Part shown: positions 24,480-33,237 of the stretch, one piece after another | How the letters are laid out: every line of letters begins with the position of its first letter | How positions within the stretch are numbered: the first letter of the stretch is position 1 | Assembly (NCBI GenBank): GCA_022764165.1 | Contig: JALERM010000177.1 | Coordinates: forward strand, 1-63,367 | Direction: 5' to 3' | From: Eubacterium sp. | GTDB lineage: Bacteria; Bacillota; Clostridia; Lachnospirales; Lachnospiraceae | DNA length: 63,367 nt | Program-made: the position numbers and the translations under genes | The notes under the pieces: generated by a model | The model's database searches: none | Told to the model about the DNA's origin: nothing | The model's input: only the letters and a program-made list of their open reading frames with translations

Positions 24480-25964
24480 TCAGTAACCGGCTGTAATATC
24501 AATCACACTACCGTCCACGGCATTGACCGCCAGCAAAATCCACGGATAGCTTTCTGTATCGCTGTGATCCTCCCATTCCCCGTCCAGATAATGAAAATTC
24601 CTGGTGTAATCACCATAAAACAGCCATACCGGTGTCAGCAATCCTCTCCGGTTGCTTCCGCTGCTTCGCACACGCATCAGACCAAGTCTGACGTCTGTGA
24701 CCGTCACATCTGCTGATGTCTGCACATTGTCATCGCTAAACTGTTCCAGATCACCCTGAGTCGTAAGGGGCATCATCTGCTCAAAAATATCAGATGCCTC
24801 CTCAAAGGAAATAATGCCCACATTTTCAGATACGGTATCCTCAATCATCTGCGGAAAAAACCAGTCCAGAGAAATGATACCGTCTTTATCCACAATCACA
24901 GAAATTTGTTCATATAACCAGGTGAGAGAAGTATCATCCTTATCCGGTACATAAGAAGAACTGGTCACAGCCATCTCAATACCATCCACGCACTGTGCGT
25001 AGACAAAACGATAAGCCGTATAATTCTCCGATTCTATCATTGTTCCATCCGGTTCCTCAGAATCAACAGCTCTGTACCCTTGTACCAACATAGCATCATG
25101 TACTTCCACATCCACACCGATTTTCTGGAAAAAATCATCTGCAATTGCTCTGGCTTCTTCTTCCCCGATACCAACCTGGCTTTTCTCATCTTCCGTACAT
25201 TTCGATACGGGCACACCGGCATCTCCTGAATAGCTGTATTCGCTTTGTCTTATATAATTGACAGACGATGCCACCGGACACTCCTCATCACAACTGTCCA
25301 CCGTCAGCCATTTCTTCTGATCCCTGGACGTCACATCAAAGCCTCTGGTAGTAAATGAACCGTTTACACCATCCCACTCCTGCTCCACCAGTCCAGAATC
25401 CTTTTTTACAAACTCCAGCGTGGATTCCTCCGGAGTATCCTTCATCGTTTCTTCCAGCGATGCAATCATTTCTTCATGATATGCAATGATTTCTTCCCGT
25501 TCACTCTCCGTAAGTTCTTCATCATCCCTGATATTTGCTATGGTCTGCTTCATTTCCAGAATCCGTTTTTCACAATCATCTTTCGTAAAATCAGTGCCCG
25601 TCGTTACATATGCCTCCCCATCCGGGAAGAAATAATCATATACCTTATCCACCAGTTCCTGTGTAAACTCTCCGCAGTACACATGATACATGGGAATACT
25701 GTCCTTAAGAGGAATAGTCACAGGTGCCTGATTAGCGTCAATTTTTACTGTGCCTGCCTCATTTTCATAATGATACTCATAGGTTGCCGAAGCGGTGGCT
25801 GCCACATCTTTCAGAGTTGATCCGGCTTTCGGCTCTTCCTTTGCTGCCGCTTCCAGCCGTTCCTGATCCTTTTGCGCAACCAGCTTCTGATCCGGTGACT
25901 TTTCACATGCAGTCAGACTGAGGCCCATCACAAGAGCCATCAGAAATATTGCTTTTCGTTTCAT
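24480..25964 (-). CDS. DUF6034-like lipoprotein of the ABC operon
   Basis: A 494-residue lipoprotein: the signal ends in the lipobox LTAC (MALVMGLSLTAC) and is followed by an acidic Ala-rich linker. The large extracytoplasmic domain begins near MYHVYCGEFTQELVDKVYDYFF and ends with PVWLFYGDYTRNFHY...NAVDGSVIDITAGY. DUF6034 is the likely family, though this cannot be checked here. It is anchored to the outer face of the membrane. The gene lies between the kinase and the ABC permeases, so it could be the sensor or substrate-receptor part of the exporter. Confidence 0.75.
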   Translation of the reverse strand: MKRKAIFLMALVMGLSLTACEKSPDQKLVAQKDQERLEAAAKEEPKAGSTLKDVAATASATYEYHYENEAGTVKIDANQAPVTIPLKDSIPMYHVYCGEFTQELVDKVYDYFFPDGEAYVTTGTDFTKDDCEKRILEMKQTIANIRDDEELTESEREEIIAYHEEMIASLEETMKDTPEESTLEFVKKDSGLVEQEWDGVNGSFTTRGFDVTSRDQKKWLTVDSCDEECPVASSVNYIRQSEYSYSGDAGVPVSKCTEDEKSQVGIGEEEARAIADDFFQKIGVDVEVHDAMLVQGYRAVDSEEPDGTMIESENYTAYRFVYAQCVDGIEMAVTSSSYVPDKDDTSLTWLYEQISVIVDKDGIISLDWFFPQMIEDTVSENVGIISFEEASDIFEQMMPLTTQGDLEQFSDDNVQTSADVTVTDVRLGLMRVRSSGSNRRGLLTPVWLFYGDYTRNFHYLDGEWEDHSDTESYPWILLAVNAVDGSVIDITAGY

Positions 25965-26057
25965 CTTTCTTCTCCTTCTTTACCATTCATACATTTGCTC
26001 AATTTCAAATGCTTCCTGCCATGAACTGATTATAGCTTGTCAGGTGTTTTGAAGTCA

Positions 26058-27443
26058 TCAGAGACTTGTAAAAGAATTGTAAAGATGCATCGTAAAGCAG
26101 CTGCCCTTCCCTTCTTCACTTTCAACCATCAGTGTAGTGCCATGGATTTCAGCTATTTTCTGGCACAGGGCCAGCCCAAGGCCAAACCCGCTCTGATTTC
26201 TGGACGCATCTCCCTGATAAAAAGCCTGAAAAATTTTGCCAATCTGGTTCTTTGGAATACCACTTCCATTGTCCTTTACCTGAATCATCTCACTATTTAT
26301 CGTTATGATTATTTCCGTTGCTCCCGCCTTCTCTGCGTTATCACAGAGATTGGTAAGGAGCATCGTCAGAAGATCCTGATCCCCATAAATATTACCGTCT
26401 TTATAAACAACAATTGACACAGCTGCACTATTTCTAAATATGCGGCTCAGCTGGATTTCCCATGCAGATAAATTTATCTCTTTCCATTCCATCTGAGCAT
26501 TTGCAAGCCCGACCAAATTTGTCAGTCTGCCGGAAAGCCGTTCCAATCTGCGGGCCTCCATGTCAATAAAATCAATTGCCTCAGCCTTTTGTTCCGCGTT
26601 CATCTTTACAGACTTCAGCGCATAGGAATATCCACAGATCGCTGTTACCGGGGTGCGCATTTCATGGGCCAGGGCATGAATCAGCTGATTCCGGGCCTCT
26701 GAAGTTTCTTCTACCTCTTTCACATGTTGTTCTACAGACTCAGCCATCGCATTAAAACTGTCTGCCAAAGCAGCCAACTCATCCCGCCCGGGAATCACAA
26801 GACGTCTGTCATACTGTCCGGATGCAATGGCCTCCGCCTCTTTTTTCAGATGTTCCAATGGTGTAAGTGTTTTTTTTAGAAATAGAATAATCATTCCACA
26901 AGCCAGAATTGATATGATAAGCCCGATCACAATACATTCCCAGATCAACCTGTTGATTTGAGAAAACAGTTCTGTGATGTTTCTTACGACACATATTTGA
27001 TAGATTTGGCCACAAAGTTCTATAGATTGTCCCGCAATGCAATAATCCCCCTCCTGAAAATGAAAGATTTGCATCTTTATCTCCTTTGATATGGAATCAT
27101 TGTCAATCCCTATCGCCGCAGCTGCATTTATCCCGGAATTATTGAAGAGAATTTCATCTCCGGATTGTAATGTATACTCGCTCCCCGCAGCTGCGCTCAG
27201 CATTTCCTGAAAAAAATAGTATTTTAACACCGTTGATGCTGTCAATTTCTGTTCAATTTCTGACAGTTCATTTTCATGAGAACTTACAGCCGCCGCTAAT
27301 TTCTCTTCTTCCTGGCTGGTGTAGTCTATGGCATTATCCAACAATGCATTTTTGCTGGTGGAAATCAAAAGAGAGCAGCAAAGAAATAAAGCAGCCATCA
27401 GAAATCCCAGCGTTCCTATCGCAATTTTTGTTCGCAGCTTCAT
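26058..27443 (-). CDS. Sensor histidine kinase, partner regulator lost
   Basis: A 461-residue HK: transmembrane helices at residues about 7-29 and 168-192 flank an extracytoplasmic sensor domain; a HAMP domain follows (KKTLTPLEHLKKEAEAIASGQY). The H-box is LIHALAHEMRTPVTAICGYSYAL (His about 258). The ATPase domain has N-box LLTNLCDNAEKAG, G1 VKDNGSGIP and G2 GFGLGLALCQKIAEIHG. Its ATG overlaps the stop codon of a response-regulator fragment (TAATG). With the regulator's receiver domain missing, its phosphate has no local target. Confidence 0.9.
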   Translation of the reverse strand: MKLRTKIAIGTLGFLMAALFLCCSLLISTSKNALLDNAIDYTSQEEEKLAAAVSSHENELSEIEQKLTASTVLKYYFFQEMLSAAAGSEYTLQSGDEILFNNSGINAAAAIGIDNDSISKEIKMQIFHFQEGDYCIAGQSIELCGQIYQICVVRNITELFSQINRLIWECIVIGLIISILACGMIILFLKKTLTPLEHLKKEAEAIASGQYDRRLVIPGRDELAALADSFNAMAESVEQHVKEVEETSEARNQLIHALAHEMRTPVTAICGYSYALKSVKMNAEQKAEAIDFIDMEARRLERLSGRLTNLVGLANAQMEWKEINLSAWEIQLSRIFRNSAAVSIVVYKDGNIYGDQDLLTMLLTNLCDNAEKAGATEIIITINSEMIQVKDNGSGIPKNQIGKIFQAFYQGDASRNQSGFGLGLALCQKIAEIHGTTLMVESEEGKGSCFTMHLYNSFTSL

Positions 27444-27574
27444 TATTCTCCCACCTCCAGACGATAACCAACCTTCGGAACCGCAACGATACGAACCCCT
27501 GTCTTTTTTCGAAGACTGGCCACATGGACATCCACAGTTCTTGTTTCGCCCTCGAAATCAAATCCCCAGATCTC
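27443..27574 (-). pseudogene. Response regulator stub: C-terminal winged helix only
   Basis: In the frame ending at 27443 about 43 codons read EIWGFDFEGETRTVDVHVAS, then LRKKTGVRIVAVPKVGYRLE. This is the OmpR/PhoB recognition-helix region (TRTVDVHVASLRKK) and final beta-hairpin. The receiver domain and the first half of the DNA-binding domain are absent; upstream of 27574 the sequence turns into GGTGACCGGTCACC repeats. It is therefore the remains of the partner of the adjacent kinase. Confidence 0.78.
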
Positions 27575-27576
27575 AT

Positions 27577-27624
27577 GGGGTGACCGGTCACCATTTCTAT
27601 CAATCAGGGGTGACCGGTCACCCC
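27577..27624. repeat. Two copies of a GGTGACCGGTCACC palindrome
   Basis: GGGGTGACCGGTCACC lies at 27577-27592 and GGGGTGACCGGTCACCCC at 27607-27624, exactly 30 bp apart. They fill the gap between the ATPase stop codon and the broken response regulator, at the deletion junction. No T-tract follows, so a terminator is unlikely. Confidence 0.7.
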
Positions 27625-27625
27625 A

Positions 27626-29014
27626 TTAATAAAGATCATCCAGAGTCAGCAATGTAACTTCACCCCTGTCTGCTGCCGACATGAGTGCCGGTGTGAAACC
27701 TCCTTTTGAAAAAATATAGTAATGGAACGTTGCATTTTTACGAAATACCGAAGCATATCTGCGAATAAGCTCCAATTCCTCAATTCCAATCTTCTCATTC
27801 CGATACTTGCAGGAACCGATCAGATACTCGTCTCCTTCTATGGGCATCCCAACAATATCAATTTGTATTTCTTTTCTGGTTTTTGCATCTGTTCCCCACC
27901 ACTGTCCAACATTACTTAACAAAATAGGAAGGTCAGGCGCATATCGAAGCAGATATTCCTGACACATTTTCTCAAATACCAGCCCCATATAATCCGGGTA
28001 ATACTGTTTTGCTGCCCGCTCATAAACCTGCTGCATACGCCCGGCACTGATCATTGACATATTTCTGGGCACAAAACGATACCAGAAACGAAAGAAATTA
28101 TCATCAATGGCGTAAATTGTTTTCTTTCCAGGCTTCTCAGTGATTGGAGTTTCTTTCTTCAAAATACCCAAATCCAACAACACCTTAAGGTATTTTGCAC
28201 ACACACCAGACTCAAGTCCCACTTTTGTGGAAATTTCATTGGAACGACTGGCGCCTCCTGCAATAGCTGCAATGACTGAATTGTAGATTGCCGGCTCTCG
28301 TAATTCCTGTTTTAATAAGTTTTCCGGTTCTTCAAAAAGGTAACTGGAGGTATCAAATAAATTTTCCAAAAGTGCTTTATCTAAATCTTTTTCCACATCA
28401 AGCTTATTGATATAGTGCGGAATTCCTCCAGTTACACCATATAAAAGTGCCTGATCCGCTGCTGACAGTTCCGGATGAAATGCTGTGATTTCCCGGTAGG
28501 TTAGAGCCTGTATTTTAAACTGTGCTGTGCGGCGTCCATAGAGAGGACTTTCATAACCTAATACCTGATATTCCATAAAACTCATCGAAGAACCACACAG
28601 GATCAGATAAAGCTGTCCATCCTGCCATTGATGGTCAATGATATGCTGCAGGCGTGATGAAAAAGATTTCTCAGCCTTTGCCAGATATGGGTACTCATCA
28701 ATAACAAATGCCATTCTTTTATGAGTCGACATGGTTGTGATTTCATTCAAGGCATCTGCATAACTTTGGTAAGTAGGAAAACTGGAGCTATCAGGATTTT
28801 TGTAGCTGTAAATTGCTTTCGACAATGCTTCCAGATTTTCCTGGGAAGATGCATTTAAGGCTGAAAAATAAACTGTCGGCTTCCCCTTACAGAACTCGTT
28901 AATCAACGCAGTTTTTCCGACACGCCGTCTCCCATAGATGACAATACACTCAAACCGCCCCTTCTCATAACGCCGATTCATAATTTTTAGTTCTTCCTCT
29001 CGACAATAGAACAT
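27626..29014 (-). CDS. AAA ATPase with C-terminal DUF234 nuclease-like domain
   Basis: A 462-residue protein of the ATPase_2/DUF234 family: FYCREEELKIMNRRYEKGRFECIVIYGRRRVGKTALINEF carries the P-loop GRRRVGKT near residue 35; Walker B is MAFVIDEYPYL; a winged helix follows (NEISTKVGLESGVCAKYLKVLLDLGIL); the C-terminal PD-(D/E)XK-like DUF234 part has EIQIDIVGMP...GSCKYRNE. Role unknown. Start at 29014 is supported by GAGGAG. The family is numerous and horizontally spread in anaerobes and archaea. Confidence 0.87.
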   Translation of the reverse strand: MFYCREEELKIMNRRYEKGRFECIVIYGRRRVGKTALINEFCKGKPTVYFSALNASSQENLEALSKAIYSYKNPDSSSFPTYQSYADALNEITTMSTHKRMAFVIDEYPYLAKAEKSFSSRLQHIIDHQWQDGQLYLILCGSSMSFMEYQVLGYESPLYGRRTAQFKIQALTYREITAFHPELSAADQALLYGVTGGIPHYINKLDVEKDLDKALLENLFDTSSYLFEEPENLLKQELREPAIYNSVIAAIAGGASRSNEISTKVGLESGVCAKYLKVLLDLGILKKETPITEKPGKKTIYAIDDNFFRFWYRFVPRNMSMISAGRMQQVYERAAKQYYPDYMGLVFEKMCQEYLLRYAPDLPILLSNVGQWWGTDAKTRKEIQIDIVGMPIEGDEYLIGSCKYRNEKIGIEELELIRRYASVFRKNATFHYYIFSKGGFTPALMSAADRGEVTLLTLDDLY

Positions 29015-29044
29015 AACTTTCTCCTCTTTTCTTCCATTTATCAA

Positions 29045-29287
29045 CTTACGAGTTGGTGTATCATGAGTTTATTATATCCTTTTTCATTGAGTTGTCAAGA
29101 ACAGAATAGTCAGGTATTGATTCGTACTCTTGTCGAAACTTGCGGTGAAAACAATTTGAATTATCCCCCCATTCTTGTTATCTTATAATTGGATATGACA
29201 ATTGGCCGAGGAAATCTGTGAGAAGTTTCAGAAACGTGAAAATACAGGCGAAACTCTTACGAATTTCATGCGACTTACACTTCTGAA
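29045..29287. other. Intergenic stretch with a possible gene remnant
   Basis: No complete gene. On the plus strand near 29195-29290 a frame reads EEICEKFQKRENTGETL followed by a short tail and a stop at 29288-29290; it has no start or RBS and could be the end of a lost gene, parent not identified. It abuts the truncated transposase, which suggests a rearrangement point. Confidence 0.3.
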
Positions 29288-29575
29288 CTAAAGCCGCTCA
29301 CCCGAATTTTTGAAATTCAAGCAATTAAAAACATTTCCAAAATCCCCACAACTACCATAGGTGTCACCTGAAAAAAGTTCTTTAAAAGCGTTCAAAGGAT
29401 ATTTGCGGGTTCTTCCCATTGATACATAGAAGTGCTTCTGGAAGGAATCAGGAACAATTTCATCAAGGTCAATGTGCTGCTGTAAGAAAGACAGAAACTG
29501 AGGCTTGTCGGATTCACAAATTTCTTGACAATTTGACAAAATATCTGTCAAAGAAAGCTGATTGTATGGTATCAT
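29288..29575 (-). pseudogene. IS1182-type transposase, N-terminal fragment
   Basis: From ATG at 29575 (AAAGGAG RBS) the frame reads MIPYNQLSLTDILSNCQEIC and continues to HIDLDEIVPDSFQKHFYVSMGRTRKYPL, matching the N-terminal helix-turn-helix of IS1182-like DDE transposases (about 450-550 residues). The match ends after about 65 residues, and the DDE catalytic domain is missing. The upstream 30 residues of the longer frame are not part of the gene. Confidence 0.65.
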
Positions 29576-29739
29576 ATAGGTACAACTCCTTTCAGGTGGA
29601 TATGGTTGATTTTTGTTTGGGCGCTTAAATTTTCCACAAACCTGTGAGGAGTTATTCTGTTTTAAAAAGTCCGATTTTATGCGGGCTGTGGCGTTTCGCA
29701 AACGCCTATTATCTATTATATTTAAGGAGGATATGTAAC

Positions 29740-30402
29740 ATGAGAAAGAAACTTGTAACATTAATGATGGCAGGGCTGATAGGTATTTCTGTTGTAGCTT
29801 GCGGCAATAATGAAAATATTCAGTCTGAGAAAACTAACATTGAAAATGAGAGTGTTGATGCAGAGGCAACTCCAGAAGAAATTCAAGAAGGAGCTCCAGA
29901 ATCAGTTGAGTCTGTAGATGTTGTAGAAACTGATCCAACAGATGATAATGCTTCATACGAACATAAATCGGCTCTTAAGAAAGCGTATGCATATAGTGAG
30001 TTAATGCACATGTCCAAAGCAGAACTCTACAATCAGCTTACATCTGAGCATGGAGAGAAATTTTCTGCCGAAGCAGCTCAATATGCTATTGATACTATGG
30101 ATGTTGACTGGAATGCCAATGCATTAGAAAAAGCCAAATACTACAGTGAATTGATGCATATGTCCAAAGCAGGAATTTACGACCATCTCACATCCGAATA
30201 TGGAGAAAGATTTACTGCTGATGAGGCTCAGTACGCTATCGATAATATTGAAGCTGATTGGAATGCTAATGCATTAGAGACAGCAAAATCATATCAGGAA
30301 ATGGATATGTCACCAGAAGCTATTAGAGACCATCTCTCTTCTGAATATGGAGAAAAATTTACTCAAGAAGAAGCTGATTACGCGGTTGATAATTTGGAAT
30401 AA
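29740..30402 (+). CDS. Ltp-family surface lipoprotein, superinfection-exclusion type
   Basis: A 220-residue lipoprotein: signal MRKKLVTLMMAGLIGISVV with lipobox VVAC, an acidic linker (residues about 25-75), then three Ltp-type helical repeats of about 50 residues. Each carries the pattern (Y/A)xxxMxMSxxxIxxxLxSExGExFxxExAxYAxxxx, separated by DWNANALE linkers. The family prototype, Ltp of Streptococcus phage TP-J34, sits on the cell surface and blocks DNA injection by other phages. AAGGAGG lies eight bases before the ATG. It neighbours a transposase fragment, consistent with arrival on a mobile element or prophage. Confidence 0.82.
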   Translation: MRKKLVTLMMAGLIGISVVACGNNENIQSEKTNIENESVDAEATPEEIQEGAPESVESVDVVETDPTDDNASYEHKSALKKAYAYSELMHMSKAELYNQLTSEHGEKFSAEAAQYAIDTMDVDWNANALEKAKYYSELMHMSKAGIYDHLTSEYGERFTADEAQYAIDNIEADWNANALETAKSYQEMDMSPEAIRDHLSSEYGEKFTQEEADYAVDNLE

Positions 30403-30448
30403 AGCAAACGCTCCCGGTACACTCCTTGCTCGACCGGATGCCGATTGC

Positions 30449-30481
30449 AAAAAAATCCCGGAAACAAAGCGTTTCCGGGAT
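30449..30481 (-). terminator. Intrinsic terminator of rplM-rpsI
   Basis: Perfect 11-bp stem ATCCCGGAAAC/GTTTCCGGGAT with a 5-base loop, followed by a T-run on the minus strand. It could also act for the convergent Ltp gene. Confidence 0.85.
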
Positions 30482-30509
30482 TTCTGTGTCTTTGAAATTT
30501 TCGTTCGAA

Positions 30510-30902
30510 TTATCGTTTGCTGAACTGCGGAGCACGACGGGCTGCCTTTAAGCCGTATTTCTTACGTTCTTTCATTCTCGGATCACGAGTCAGGAATCCA
30601 GCTTTCTTCAGAACTGGTCTGTACTCAGCATCTGCCTGCAGAAGTGCACGGGAGATACCATGACGGATAGCACCAGCCTGTCCTGTAAATCCACCACCGT
30701 GAACATTTACCAGAACGTCAAATTTTTCAACGTTGTCAGTTGCTACCAGCGGCTGACGAACAACTACCTTCAGAGTTTCCAGACCGAAATACTCATCGAT
30801 ATCTCTTTTATTGATTGTGATTTTACCAGTACCTGGCATCAGGTATACTCTGGCGATAGATTTTTTTCTTCTTCCTGTTCCGTAAAATCTTGTATTAGCC
30901 AA
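30510..30902 (-). CDS. rpsI: 30S ribosomal protein S9
   Basis: Complete S9 of 130 residues: [35 protein letters not shown] at the N-terminus, [20 protein letters not shown] in the middle, and the conserved tail [27 protein letters not shown], whose final Lys-Arg reaches the ribosomal P site. Follows rplM by 17 bp in the universal rplM-rpsI operon. Confidence 0.98.
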   Translation of the reverse strand: MANTRFYGTGRRKKSIARVYLMPGTGKITINKRDIDEYFGLETLKVVVRQPLVATDNVEKFDVLVNVHGGGFTGQAGAIRHGISRALLQADAEYRPVLKKAGFLTRDPRMKERKKYGLKAARRAPQFSKR

Positions 30903-30919
30903 TGTTCTTTACCTCCTCA

Positions 30920-31348
30920 TTAAAATGTTAATACTTCCGGTTTCTGAGCTGCATGAGCATGTTCCGGACCTGCATATACATGCAGTTTGGAATACATCTG
31001 TCTTCCCAGAGGTCCTTTTGGAAGCATACCTTTTACTGCCAGTTCAACAACCTTCTCCGGTTTTTTAGCCATCATTTCTTTCAGAGTGGTTTCTTTCATT
31101 CCACCTACATAATCAGAGTGGCTGTAATAAATTTTCTGTTCCAGTTTTTTACCGGTTACTTTCACTTTGTCAGCGTTGATGATGATAACATAATCACCTG
31201 TATCTACATGAGGAGTGAAAACTGGTTTATTTTTTCCTCTTAAAACACTTGCTACGTTGGATGCCAGGCGTCCTAATGTGCAGCCTTCAGCGTCTACTAC
31301 ATACCATTTTCTTTCAATCTTATCTGGATTAGCCATAAAACTGTTCAT
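30920..31348 (-). CDS. rplM: 50S ribosomal protein L13
   Basis: A 142-residue L13: [30 protein letters not shown] at the N-terminus, [17 protein letters not shown], and the conserved [27 protein letters not shown] near the C-terminus. GGAGGG precedes the ATG. A hairpin leader lies upstream, so autoregulation of the operon by L13 is likely. Confidence 0.98.
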   Translation of the reverse strand: MNSFMANPDKIERKWYVVDAEGCTLGRLASNVASVLRGKNKPVFTPHVDTGDYVIIINADKVKVTGKKLEQKIYYSHSDYVGGMKETTLKEMMAKKPEKVVELAVKGMLPKGPLGRQMYSKLHVYAGPEHAHAAQKPEVLTF

Positions 31349-31396
31349 GCATTTCCCTCCTGTTATTCAAACTTTAACTATAATTATCTATAATGT

Positions 31397-31431
31397 AAAA
31401 TACCTTTTCCGGGGCTTTGGCAAGGTATTTT
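31397..31431 (-). promoter_or_regulatory. Hairpin in the rplM 5' leader (L13-leader-like)
   Basis: A perfect 10-bp stem AAAATACCTT/AAGGTATTTT with a 15-base GC-rich loop lies between promoter and RBS. Placement and form fit ribosomal-protein leader elements that bind L13; assignment to the known Rfam family was not tested. Confidence 0.5.
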
Positions 31432-31452
31432 CTCACTACGTCACATTGAATA

Positions 31453-31481
31453 ATTATATGATAAGAACACGGATGTGTCAA
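31453..31481 (-). promoter_or_regulatory. rplM-rpsI promoter
   Basis: TTGACA (31476-31481), 17-bp spacer, TATAAT (31453-31458) on the minus strand: both hexamers match the sigma-A consensus exactly. Confidence 0.85.
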
Positions 31482-31516
31482 CAGATTTTTTCGTGATTTT
31501 CCCTTATTTTTGAAGT

Positions 31517-31579
31517 TTTTCCACAGGGAATTGAAAATTTCTTCCTCTTATCCACATTTTCCTTCCGGGTTTTTCCACA
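31517..31579 (+). promoter_or_regulatory. Cluster of three DnaA-box-like 9-mers
   Basis: TTTTCCACA (31517-31525), TTATCCACA (31548-31556, exact consensus) and TTTTCCACA (31571-31579) lie on one strand in 63 bp between truA and the rplM promoter. All fit TTWTNCACA. The TTTTCCACA form also occurs elsewhere in the window, so only the consensus box and the clustering are notable. Confidence 0.4.
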
Positions 31580-31623
31580 CCACTGTGTGCCATATATACG
31601 CCGCTGTAAGCCTTTCATTATTT

Positions 31624-32379
31624 TCAGAGATTTTGATACTCCGGATATCGTATCTCCACAAGAGTCAATCCTTCCGGTCTTGCTGTTTCCCCTGCCAGTT
31701 CACGATTTTTTCCATCCAGTATCGTCTTCATCTGTTCAGGCGGATAATAGCCGCCGCCGACCCGTATCAACGTCCCGGCTATGATTCTCACCATATTATA
31801 TAAAAATCCATTTCCCTGAATCCGAATGGTGATGACATCATCTTCTGATTTTCTGATGTCAAGTGCATATATGGTACGCACCGTACTTTCCACTTCCGGT
31901 TTGTATGTGGAGAAACTTTTAAAATCATGTTCCCCTACCAGATAAGCCGCACCCTGACGCATCAGTTCTACATCCAGAGGATAATAATAAAAATACGTAT
32001 ACAGACGCTTGGTAGGATCCGGAAATCTCCTGTTATATATTTTATACTCATACGTTTTTATCGTCTGCTGAAATCTGGGATGAAAATCAGACGGAACTTC
32101 CACAGAATCCTGTATTCGAATATCCGCCGGAAGCCGGGTATTCAGAGCATAGGAAATCTTATCTGCCGGCATTCTGCACGCCGTGTCAAAAACAGCTACA
32201 TTTCCCAGCGCATGAACCCCTGCATCGGTTCTGCTGGCCCCTATCGTTGCGATTTTTTCTCCCAGAAGTTCACTGAGACACCGATTTAGCACCTGCTGAA
32301 CCGCCAGACCATTCGACTGCACCTGCCAGCCGCAATAATTCGTGCCGTCATAGGCAACTGTTAACTTCACCCGTTTCAT
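31624..32379 (-). CDS. truA: tRNA pseudouridine(38-40) synthase
   Basis: A 251-residue TruA: KLTVAYDGTNYCGWQVQSNG at the N-terminus, the catalytic Asp in GASRTDAGVHALGNVAVFD, and NGFLYNMVRIIAGTLIRVGGG in the C-terminal half. It modifies positions 38-40 of tRNA anticodon arms. The start at 32379 is supported by GTGAGGT; the longer frame runs into the gap after ecfT. In the common Firmicute order ecfA-ecfA'-ecfT-truA-rplM-rpsI. Confidence 0.96.
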   Translation of the reverse strand: MKRVKLTVAYDGTNYCGWQVQSNGLAVQQVLNRCLSELLGEKIATIGASRTDAGVHALGNVAVFDTACRMPADKISYALNTRLPADIRIQDSVEVPSDFHPRFQQTIKTYEYKIYNRRFPDPTKRLYTYFYYYPLDVELMRQGAAYLVGEHDFKSFSTYKPEVESTVRTIYALDIRKSEDDVITIRIQGNGFLYNMVRIIAGTLIRVGGGYYPPEQMKTILDGKNRELAGETARPEGLTLVEIRYPEYQNL

Positions 32380-32433
32380 TTTATACCTCACAAATGCAGG
32401 GGCCAAAAAATTTTGACCCCTGAAGCAACTCAT

Positions 32434-33237
32434 CTATATACCTGCAATACGAAATGCGATACTGATTCCCAGATATCCAAACACCACCAGATAGGCTACA
32501 TAATCTCTTCCTGCATATTTCAATGGTTTCATCTGGGTTCTTCCATCACCGCCATGGTAACATCTGGCCTCCATTGCCATAGCCAGGTCATTGGCACGGC
32601 GAAATGCCGATATAAACAGAGGAACAAGAAGCGGCACCATATTTTTTACTTTCTGAATCAGACCGCCGCTTTCAAAATCAGCACCTCTGGCCATCTGTGC
32701 TTTCATGATTTTATCCGTTTCCTCCAACAAAATAGGAATGAAACGAAGGGCGATAGACATCATCATAGCAATTTCATGTACCGGCACATGTATTTTATTC
32801 AGCGGACGCATCAGACGCTCCAGACCATCTGTCAGCTGGTTCGGCGTTGTAGTCAGTGTCATGATTGATGCACCGATGATAAGGAAAATCAGACGAATCC
32901 CCATTTTGACTGCCAGTTTTACTCCCTCTCTGGTAATCTTAATAATCCAGAATGACCAGATTACCTCACCGGGAGTAAAAATCAGATTAAAAAACATCGT
33001 AATCACCAACAGCATCACAATGGGTTTTAATCCCTTAACCATAAATTTGAACGGTACTTTAGACAGACCAATCATAATCGCCAGAAAAACAGCGGCAACC
33101 CCATAGCCAATCCATGAGGAAAATACAAACAACGAAACAATGTATACCAGTGTACTGACAAATTTTACTCTGGGATCCAGACGGTGCATAATAGAATCCG
33201 CCGGATAATACTGACCTATCGTAATATCTCGAATCAT
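32434..33237 (-). CDS. ecfT: Energy-coupling factor transporter transmembrane protein EcfT
   Basis: A 267-residue membrane protein with about six helices and the two cytoplasmic coupling motifs of Ecf[14 protein letters not shown] and [16 protein letters not shown]. EcfT links the ATPases with interchangeable S components that bind vitamins and metal ions. Its ATG overlaps the end of the ATPase gene by 4 bp. Confidence 0.96.
   Translation of the reverse strand: MIRDITIGQYYPADSIMHRLDPRVKFVSTLVYIVSLFVFSSWIGYGVAAVFLAIMIGLSKVPFKFMVKGLKPIVMLLVITMFFNLIFTPGEVIWSFWIIKITREGVKLAVKMGIRLIFLIIGASIMTLTTTPNQLTDGLERLMRPLNKIHVPVHEIAMMMSIALRFIPILLEETDKIMKAQMARGADFESGGLIQKVKNMVPLLVPLFISAFRRANDLAMAMEARCYHGGDGRTQMKPLKYAGRDYVAYLVVFGYLGISIAFRIAGI

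Noticed and set aside
27577-27624. GGTGACCGGTCACC pair as an intrinsic terminator of the ATPase gene
   Set aside because: No T-tract follows either copy on the relevant strand, and there are two copies at fixed spacing.
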